Shown here: one piece after another, positions 58,399 through 64,000 of the stretch
Numbering within the stretch: position 1 is the first letter of the stretch
Layout of the letters: each line of letters starts with the position of its first letter
DNA from: a bacterium EF100-94H03 bin56
GTDB lineage: Bacteria > Pseudomonadota > Alphaproteobacteria > SP197
Direction of reading: 5' to 3'
Assembly (NCBI GenBank): GCA_002238685.1
Contig: MPMV01000008.1
Span: 1 to 64,000 of the forward strand
DNA length: 64,000 bases
Position numbers and translations under genes: made by a program
Notes under the pieces: model-generated
What the model was told of the DNA's origin: nothing
Databases searched by the model: none
What the model saw: the letters and a program-made list of their open reading frames with translations, nothing else

Positions 58399-60016
58399 TC
58401 TCAGAGTCTTCACCGGTGTGTAAGGGGCGGACTATCTTCTCGACGAATTCAATTTCCGCGTCGGAGAGGCCATACTTATCGTAGAGGTCTTGGTCGGACC
58501 ACTTCTTGTTCCAGTCTTGGATTGGTACAAAAGTATAGACCTTTCGCGTAGTGTGTTGGGATGGTTTATGAAGGAGAATGAGAAGACGAGTTAGCCGACA
58601 GGCGAGGTAGGACAAGGCGTTTTCAGCTTCGCTCTTCGAATTGAATGGTCCAATACAAAGGTACGTTTCTGACGAAATTGTGCCTGGTTCCCCAATAAAG
58701 GGCGTGGCGATGATGCGGTGAGGATAGGTGTCTCGATTGCCGGTTCCCGGAGCCACGTAGCCAGTGAAGACCTTCCACTTCTCGATGAAGTGAACCCCGC
58801 TCGACACTTGATTTCTAGCTATGTACCCTGTTCCTCCGTTTCGGTAGACCTTGATATCATTGCCGCCTTTGCCGCGCTTTCCCTTGAACGTCGTGTCAAG
58901 TCCAAATGGCTTTCTCGAACTAACTAGGCGATCGAAGCGCTTGTTCTCTGGAAGTGTCATTGAATTCGAGTCCTCAGACTCTACGGCTAGGATCTTCCTG
59001 AGTATCGACACCCCTTCATTGAAACGGACGAATACCCCCACACCCTCTTCAAGAAGCGGGCGAACTGCCGCGGAGACCGGCCAGTCCCCAAAATGCGTTG
59101 CTACTCGGCAGGAACCGGGGTTATCGCGGTTCCAGAGAAAGTAACAAACTCCTCCCTTGAGGCCTACACCTGGAAAGACATCAGCAGCGCTGAGAAAGTC
59201 GTCGATAGAGCGCAGGCGATCGTCAGAGAGCATCGATGCTCTAAATGCATCCAGGCCTTTGCCGCCGGAAAACCAGCGGGCAGGAATAATCATGCTCAGA
59301 TACCGCGGCTCTAACGCTTTTGCTTGATCAACAAATCGATGATAGATCGGGGCGGCACTTGTGCCATAACCTCCGTCATCCAGCTGATAAGGTGGGTTTC
59401 CGATGATCACGTCGAACTGCATGTCGCCTCCAAACAACTCGGCCATCCGAGTCGTGATGTCGTGCGTGTGAATGAACGCATAGGCATGGGTTTCGAGACC
59501 CTTGCCTCTATCGAAGGATACTTGACTTGCTCCGCAATACTGGCACTTGTCCTTTTTCCAAGTGTGTTCGGTACGCTCGAACCAGATGTTTCCGGCATCA
59601 CTTTCGAACCTGGCACTGATGGAGTGTGCGCCGTTGGCATGTTTCGAGCAGTACACACTGCGACGTGCCAGCATGCTGGTCAGATGGGTGATCCCTATTC
59701 CGAACACTTGCCGGGTCAAAATATGGTCGACACGCTCCTGAATGTCCGGAATCTGGTCAGCCAGTCCAGTGGCAAGACGGCTTGTTATCTCCCTCAGAAA
59801 CACCCCAGATTTGGTGGAGGGATCGAGGAACTTTACGTTCTTGTTTGCCCAGATATTCGCGCCGCCGTGGTCAGTTGACCAAGCCGCTGCGACCGTATCC
59901 AGCATCCGGTTTGCGAGTTCGGGCGGCGTGAAGACCTCGTCGTTCGACAGATTCGCAATGCAGGTCAGCACATCCGGATTGCGCCCGTGGAAGTCAAAGC
60001 CTGTCTGCATGCTCAT
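58391..60016 (-). CDS. Adenine-specific DNA methyltransferase subunit with NPPY
   Basis: 541 residues. DEVFTPPELANRMLD near 29 and FLDPSTKSGVFLREI near 67 form the SAM-binding region, with DPSTKSGVF instead of the usual DPxCGSGxF. The catalytic motif IV IIGNPPYQLDDGG lies near 205. Between them is a probable zinc site (YCSKHANG ... CQYCGAS). Eco57I-like N6-adenine methylases share this layout. ATG 60016 overlaps the previous stop (ATGA) and the 3' end overlaps the helicase start, so all three genes are coupled. Confidence 0.85.
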   Translation of the reverse strand: MSMQTGFDFHGRNPDVLTCIANLSNDEVFTPPELANRMLDTVAAAWSTDHGGANIWANKNVKFLDPSTKSGVFLREITSRLATGLADQIPDIQERVDHILTRQVFGIGITHLTSMLARRSVYCSKHANGAHSISARFESDAGNIWFERTEHTWKKDKCQYCGASQVSFDRGKGLETHAYAFIHTHDITTRMAELFGGDMQFDVIIGNPPYQLDDGGYGTSAAPIYHRFVDQAKALEPRYLSMIIPARWFSGGKGLDAFRASMLSDDRLRSIDDFLSAADVFPGVGLKGGVCYFLWNRDNPGSCRVATHFGDWPVSAAVRPLLEEGVGVFVRFNEGVSILRKILAVESEDSNSMTLPENKRFDRLVSSRKPFGLDTTFKGKRGKGGNDIKVYRNGGTGYIARNQVSSGVHFIEKWKVFTGYVAPGTGNRDTYPHRIIATPFIGEPGTISSETYLCIGPFNSKSEAENALSYLACRLTRLLILLHKPSQHTTRKVYTFVPIQDWNKKWSDQDLYDKYGLSDAEIEFVEKIVRPLHTGEDSENG

Positions 60017-60732
60017 GCGACCTTCTTCGGTTCTCCGCCGTAGGACGCGGCAAGATCCCGCACCGTCATTGGCAAATAAGTCTTGGTCGGAATGAAGATT
60101 TCGTGTTTTCCAAGAGTCGCGAAAGGCGAGCCTTCTGAGCTAAACTTGGACGAGCCTGTGAGGACATCCAGACGGAAATCACGCCGCTGGAATTTGCCCC
60201 TGCCGATGTATCCCCACTCCGCAAAGGTGATCGGCTCGTCGGCATGTGTTCGCATCGTCAGCGCGTCGCCATGAACAAGATTGCATGACAGCACGAATGA
60301 TGCGGCACGATAGGTTTCATTCAAGTTGCCTAGATCGAGATGCCTTGCGAACACTGTGATCAGGTTTTCGCGGCACTCGGCAATGTTGTCGCTCAGCAAC
60401 TCAATTCCATAAATACACATTAGACAGAGAAGCGCGTAGTGCCGCTTTTCGAATTCCGATTTGCCAAACTTAGTTTCCACGGTCGCAAGTTTCCGTTGCA
60501 ATACTCGGATCAAGAAGTTCCCGCTGCCACAAGCCGGTTCGAGGAATCGCGAATCAATTCGCCCTGCCTCATCTCTGACAAGATTAAGCATGGCGTCGAC
60601 CAACGAGGGAGGAGTGAACACCTCGCCATGGTCAGCAACTCGCTTCTTCGACTTGATGAGGCTCATGGGCGATACATCTAAGGCTTGCGACTCTAGAGGA
60701 GATGTGTACGAGGAGTACAACGATCCGGACAA
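60013..60732 (-). CDS. Methyltransferase subunit with SAM motif but no NPPY
   Basis: 239 residues. HGEVFTPPSLVDAMLNLV near 36 and FLEPACGSGNFLIRVL near 63 are a perfect N6-methylase SAM-binding motif, followed by LMCIYGIELLSDNIAECRENL and HGDALTM. No NPPY motif is present before the stop. It is the first gene of the operon. The protein may supply SAM binding to the NPPY-bearing partner, or act only structurally; both are inferences. Confidence 0.75.
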   Translation of the reverse strand: MSGSLYSSYTSPLESQALDVSPMSLIKSKKRVADHGEVFTPPSLVDAMLNLVRDEAGRIDSRFLEPACGSGNFLIRVLQRKLATVETKFGKSEFEKRHYALLCLMCIYGIELLSDNIAECRENLITVFARHLDLGNLNETYRAASFVLSCNLVHGDALTMRTHADEPITFAEWGYIGRGKFQRRDFRLDVLTGSSKFSSEGSPFATLGKHEIFIPTKTYLPMTVRDLAASYGGEPKKVA

Positions 60733-61107
60733 TGGTTCTGGCCCTTAGACCGAGCATTTACGTGAAGGGTATCATCTTGATACTGAATCTCGTTGTGTTT
60801 TTTCGAACAACGGTATCGGACGTGGTTGACGAAGGGTGACCCGCTGAGGTGTAGGGATCATGCGATCTAGGCTGATCGGATCACTGTTGGCGCCTCCTAT
60901 GTCATTGCCGCTCGGTACACCAACACCCGTCGCACCTGGTGGAAATCGGCCTTGCCGTAGCAACTGGTCAAGACGGGCATGCGCACGCCTTACTGCGGCT
61001 GCCGGTGCGATCCTGCTCTGTTGTTGGCTATCAATGGCTTTTCGACTGCGGGGAGTCCTCTTATGGTCTACTTCGAGACCGATCAAGAGGGTCAAGGAAT
61101 TGCTGAG
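60733..61107. other. No supported gene; promoter of methylase operon
   Basis: 375 bases. CGTTGT...ACAACG arms at 60791-60812 with a T-run between could act as a terminator or operator. No coding frame with motifs. Confidence 0.35.
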
Positions 61108-62277
61108 CTAGGTCAAGTCTGAGCGATGCTGGATACATAACTGGGCGATGGCCGCTCCAGTCCGTTCGGCGGCGGCTTCGACATCTCTATCGTGGACATG
61201 CGCATACCGCAGCGTCATGTAACAACGGCTGTGACCCAGGAGTCTGGCGACGATCGGCAAGGGAACGCCACTCATGACTGCGTGCGAGGCATAGGTGTGA
61301 CGCAAATCATGCAGGCGAACATCCGTGATCCCAGCCTCCTTGCGGGCCCTGTACCAAAGTTCGAGCCCGCCTCCGTACGGCCTCGCAATATCGCGCGGCG
61401 AGGGAAAGACCCAGGCACTGCCCACCTTTGGTTGACGCTCGACAAGTGCCTGGGCGGCGGCCGATAGCCAGACCTCGCGCGGCCCGGTCTTTGAATCGCT
61501 CAGCCTGAGTGTGGCGCCGTGGACCTCACACCATCGCAGTCTGACGATCTCGTTGCGTCGGCACCCGGTCAGAAGGAGCAGGCGGATTATGTCAGCCCGA
61601 GGCCGGCACGAGGGACGCTTCGCGACCATCCTGTCCAGTGTCTTGTAGAGACGGGCGATCTCCTGCCTCGACAGGAAACGCGTCAGTGGCGGGCGCCTGT
61701 TTCGTTTCACGCCCCGCGTCGGGTCGCTGTTGACATGGCCGCTCGCAATGGCGAACTTCATGATGCGGCGCAACGTTTCCAGCGTCTTGTTGGCGCCGCC
61801 AGGTGCAACTTGGCTGTATGAGTCGAACCAGGCCTCGACATGACGCGGCCTGATGTGATTGAGCCGCAGGGCACCGAATGACGGCAGCAATTGCCTCTGC
61901 AGTTCCCGGGCAAGGTCTGCACGCCGCCGAGGTTTGAAATTGTCGAGGAACGCCTCCTTCCATGGCCCTGTGGCGAAGTCAGAAAAGAGTGGGACGAACG
62001 CGTCGGCCTTGCGATCACCGGATCGCTCCTGGAACATGAGGGACAGGCAGTCTCGACGCGCCTCCTCGATGGTCTTCAGTCCGACGGGTCCGATGGTTAC
62101 TCGGGCCGGGCGACCGTTTGCGGAACCCTGCCAGACATAGCTGCGATGGCCTGAGGGCCGGACCCGCACGCCAAGGCCGGCGATACGGCTGTCCCAGACG
62201 GTAAACTCGATCTCACGGGGACGGAGCCTCTCGACGACAGCGTCCGTCAACCGCACCTTCCTCGCCTCGGTTCTCAT
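61108..62277 (-). CDS. Tyrosine recombinase/integrase, second of tandem pair
   Basis: 389 residues. N-terminal arm-type domain (LTDAVVERLRPREIEFTVWD, VRPSGHRSYVWQG) of the DUF4102-like integrase group, then a catalytic domain with Arg in TGCRRNEIVRLRW, His-x-x-Arg in HDLRHTYASHA, His in LLGHSRCYMTLRY and the nucleophile Tyr in that last motif. Start overlaps the stop of the first integrase (ATGA). It should recombine attachment sites of the island. Confidence 0.92.
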   Translation of the reverse strand: MRTEARKVRLTDAVVERLRPREIEFTVWDSRIAGLGVRVRPSGHRSYVWQGSANGRPARVTIGPVGLKTIEEARRDCLSLMFQERSGDRKADAFVPLFSDFATGPWKEAFLDNFKPRRRADLARELQRQLLPSFGALRLNHIRPRHVEAWFDSYSQVAPGGANKTLETLRRIMKFAIASGHVNSDPTRGVKRNRRPPLTRFLSRQEIARLYKTLDRMVAKRPSCRPRADIIRLLLLTGCRRNEIVRLRWCEVHGATLRLSDSKTGPREVWLSAAAQALVERQPKVGSAWVFPSPRDIARPYGGGLELWYRARKEAGITDVRLHDLRHTYASHAVMSGVPLPIVARLLGHSRCYMTLRYAHVHDRDVEAAAERTGAAIAQLCIQHRSDLT

Positions 62278-63395
62278 GCCAAACCCTCCGACAGGACCGG
62301 CGCGACAACATCGATGGCCTCTCGGACTGCCCCGTCGTGGAGATGCGTATAGCGCAGAGTCGTGGTCGCCCTACCGTGTCCAAGGAGTTTGCCGATGGTG
62401 AGAATGGTCTCGCCATTCTGGAGCGCAACGCTGGCATAGCTGTGACGAAGGTCGTGCAGGCGTACGTCGTTCAATCCGGCCTCCGCGCGGACCCGCCGCC
62501 AGAATTCGTCGAGATGGAACCGCTTGGGTCTTGTTGCCGAAAAGACCCACGTGTTCTTCCGCGGCAGGTTGTCCAGCACCTCGCGCGCGGCTTGCGCCAG
62601 CCAGACCGTGCGTGGGCCGGTCTTGCTGTCCGGCAGGAACAATCTGCCTTCGCGGTAATCCCTCCACCTGAGCATGATGATCTCGCTCTTGCGGCAGCCT
62701 GTCAGGAGAAGCAACCGCACGGCAGCAGTGTGCAACGGACGTCTTGATTGATGGCGCGCCAGAACAGCAGCAAGACTGCGGTACTCCTCCGGCAGGAGGA
62801 ACCGTTCGCGTCTGGTCGCGCGGTAGCGGCGGATACCGACACAGGGGTTGCTGTTCTCCGGCCTGTAGCCCCAGGATTCGGCCTTCTGCATGATGACGGA
62901 AAGGACCGGTGCGGAGCGGTTTGCCGCCGCGGGCTTTGCATGGAGGGACCTGAACCAGGCTGCGACGTCCTGCCGGGTGATGGTGCTGATCATGCAGTCT
63001 GCGAAGAAGGGCAGGATCTGCCGGCGAAGATAGATGCGGTTGACCTTGAGGGTGCCGGGCTTCCAGAGCCGTTCGTAGTGGGCAAGGACGTCCTCGGCGA
63101 CGGTCTCGAAGAGTGCGTCCGTGTCTATCCCGGGATCCGTGGATTCTCCGTTCCTGTACGCCGCCAGCATCACGCGTGCCCGTTGACGAGCCTGTGTGAC
63201 GGTCACGGTGCCGGCATCGTCGAAGGTTTTCCAGATTCTCCGGCCCTCGTGCTGAGAGTGAACGAAGTAGCGTCTGGTGCCCGAGGGCATGATGCGGATG
63301 CCAAAGCCCTTCAGTTCGGTATCGCGAACATCCAGGATGTTCTTCCTAGGCTTGAGCGTATCGACCCGGTGCTGGGTGAGGTGCAGTGTGGCCAT
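62274..63395 (-). CDS. Tyrosine recombinase/integrase, first of tandem pair
   Basis: 373 residues. LTQHRVDTLKPRKNILDVRD at the N-terminus, then catalytic Arg in TGCRKSEIIMLRW, HDLRHSYASVA, LLGHGRATTTLRYTHLHD with the Tyr nucleophile. GGAGGAAACAATC precedes ATG 63395, an excellent ribosome site. Clearly paralogous to the gene downstream but well diverged. Together they mark the right end of the island. Confidence 0.93.
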   Translation of the reverse strand: MATLHLTQHRVDTLKPRKNILDVRDTELKGFGIRIMPSGTRRYFVHSQHEGRRIWKTFDDAGTVTVTQARQRARVMLAAYRNGESTDPGIDTDALFETVAEDVLAHYERLWKPGTLKVNRIYLRRQILPFFADCMISTITRQDVAAWFRSLHAKPAAANRSAPVLSVIMQKAESWGYRPENSNPCVGIRRYRATRRERFLLPEEYRSLAAVLARHQSRRPLHTAAVRLLLLTGCRKSEIIMLRWRDYREGRLFLPDSKTGPRTVWLAQAAREVLDNLPRKNTWVFSATRPKRFHLDEFWRRVRAEAGLNDVRLHDLRHSYASVALQNGETILTIGKLLGHGRATTTLRYTHLHDGAVREAIDVVAPVLSEGLA

Positions 63396-63621
63396 GATTG
63401 TTTCCTCCGGTGTTCTGTGACGTTGGGGGGAAGAAAGGCATCGCCTTTCCCACCATGATTGCAGAAACGAGAGAAAAGAATTACGTTATATCAAATAAAT
63501 AGCACCACAGGTGCGGAGCTACGTGTAGCTGGACTGCGCCTTGCAGACACACTTGAGCCGCCGCAAGTGGTGACCGCATACCGAGCCAAGGGAGTGTGAG
63601 AATCACTCCGCGCGGTAGCGG
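63396..63621. promoter_or_regulatory. Integrase promoter region with inverted repeats (possible attachment site)
   Basis: No gene. GAAAGGC-ATC-GCCTTTC at 63433-63449 and AGCTAC-GT-GTAGCT at 63517-63530 are perfect inverted repeats in a partly A/T-rich stretch. They may be operators or recombinase-binding sites near an att site. No tRNA gene is recognisable here. Confidence 0.4.
63591..63609 (-). terminator. Hairpin after the right-edge methyltransferase gene
   Basis: GGAGTG-TGAGAAT-CACTCC is a perfect 6-base stem with a 7-base loop, 12 bases past the stop of the leftward gene ending at 63622. No U-run follows, so it may be only a weak or Rho-assisted terminator. Confidence 0.35.
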
Positions 63622-64000
63622 TCAGAGCGCGGACTTGGCGGCAATCGCCAGACCGGTACTCCAGGCCACCTCGACCACCATGCAGTCCGGCCGCCGCTTC
63701 AGACAGGTCAGCAATCGGGCGACCCTCTCACCATGGCCATCGGGCCAGTTCCCATGCGGCATCATGTCGTCAATGACATAGATGCCACCGGGTTTCAGAC
63801 GGTCCCAGACGGTCGCGAACCGCTCATACTTGCCCGCAATGGCGTCAGCGAAAGTCAGGTCAAACGACAGATCCGGGTTGGTTTCCAGCCATCCCATGGC
63901 GTATGCGACAACAAATCGCACTCTCGGATCCTTGCCCAGAAAGCGCTGTGCCACGGCCATCACATCAAGGTCCATGTCGACCGTGTGGAGCAACGAGGCG
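63622..64000 (-). CDS. Class I SAM-dependent (O-)methyltransferase, 5' part beyond window
   Basis: 126 codons are visible and the frame stays open to the edge, so the N-terminus with the SAM motif I is outside. Visible are LTFADAIAGKYERF and LKPGGIYVIDDMMPHGNW, motifs of the O-methyltransferase type. It probably belongs to the chromosome flanking the island. Confidence 0.65.
   Translation of the reverse strand, partial: ASLLHTVDMDLDVMAVAQRFLGKDPRVRFVVAYAMGWLETNPDLSFDLTFADAIAGKYERFATVWDRLKPGGIYVIDDMMPHGNWPDGHGERVARLLTCLKRRPDCMVVEVAWSTGLAIAAKSAL

Noticed and set aside
63396..63621. tRNA gene as the integration target
   Set aside because: No cloverleaf or TPsiC-like box could be recognised in the gap next to the integrases.

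Overview
The window reads as high-GC chromosomal or accessory DNA from an alphaproteobacterium. The clues are the DUF1173-like proteins, the MobF relaxase with its small MobC-like partners, the polyamine/betaine-type amine catabolism genes and the overall codon style. The species cannot be named from the sequence. Most of the window is accessory: two copies of a mobilization gene set, amine/amino-acid catabolic genes, a complete type I-G (formerly I-U) CRISPR-Cas locus, a defence cluster, many dead insertion sequences and a pair of integrases.

Layout. 0.1-8.4 kb is a partial mobilization region: an orphan C-terminal half of a relaxase, a DUF1173-like protein, an ExoIII-like nuclease, a dead IS1380 transposase, three small genes sharing a ~55-residue repeat, a nuclease remnant, and three small MobC-like genes on the minus strand. 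8.8-16.1 kb is a minus-strand ABC uptake/oxidation operon (solute-binding protein, unknown protein, FAD amine oxidase, fused permease, ATPase, TauD-like dioxygenase). 17.1-30.1 kb is the CRISPR-Cas locus: cas3, cas8, cas7 (csb1) and csb2 on the plus strand; a coupled GIY-YIG/YaaA-like pair and an SH3-domain gene; a dead IS; a nine-repeat array; and cas2 with a cas4-cas1 fusion on the minus strand. 30.4-37.5 kb returns to catabolism (Rieske oxygenase, gene remnants, two tandem hydantoinase B genes, a D-amino-acid-dehydrogenase-like flavoprotein, a Gre factor). 37.5-46.3 kb is the second, intact mobilization set: candidate oriT, three MobC-like genes, a 1860-residue MobF relaxase and a DUF1173-like protein. 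46.3-63.4 kb is a defence island: SIR2-HerA, a NACHT NTPase with a nuclease-like N-terminus, IS remnants, a three-gene methylase/helicase cassette and two overlapping tyrosine integrases. A truncated methyltransferase runs off the right edge.

How it fits together. The two MobC-like triads lie in inverted orientation and bracket the catabolic and CRISPR genes, so the whole stretch looks like a mobilizable (not self-transmissible) composite; no coupling protein or mating-pair genes are visible. The most interesting unexplained items are the GIY-YIG/YaaA-like pair inside the CRISPR locus, the NACHT protein with a nuclease-like head, the methylase pair with unevenly distributed motifs, the repeated C-terminal module of the relaxase, and the small repeat-protein family at 4.9-6.2 kb.
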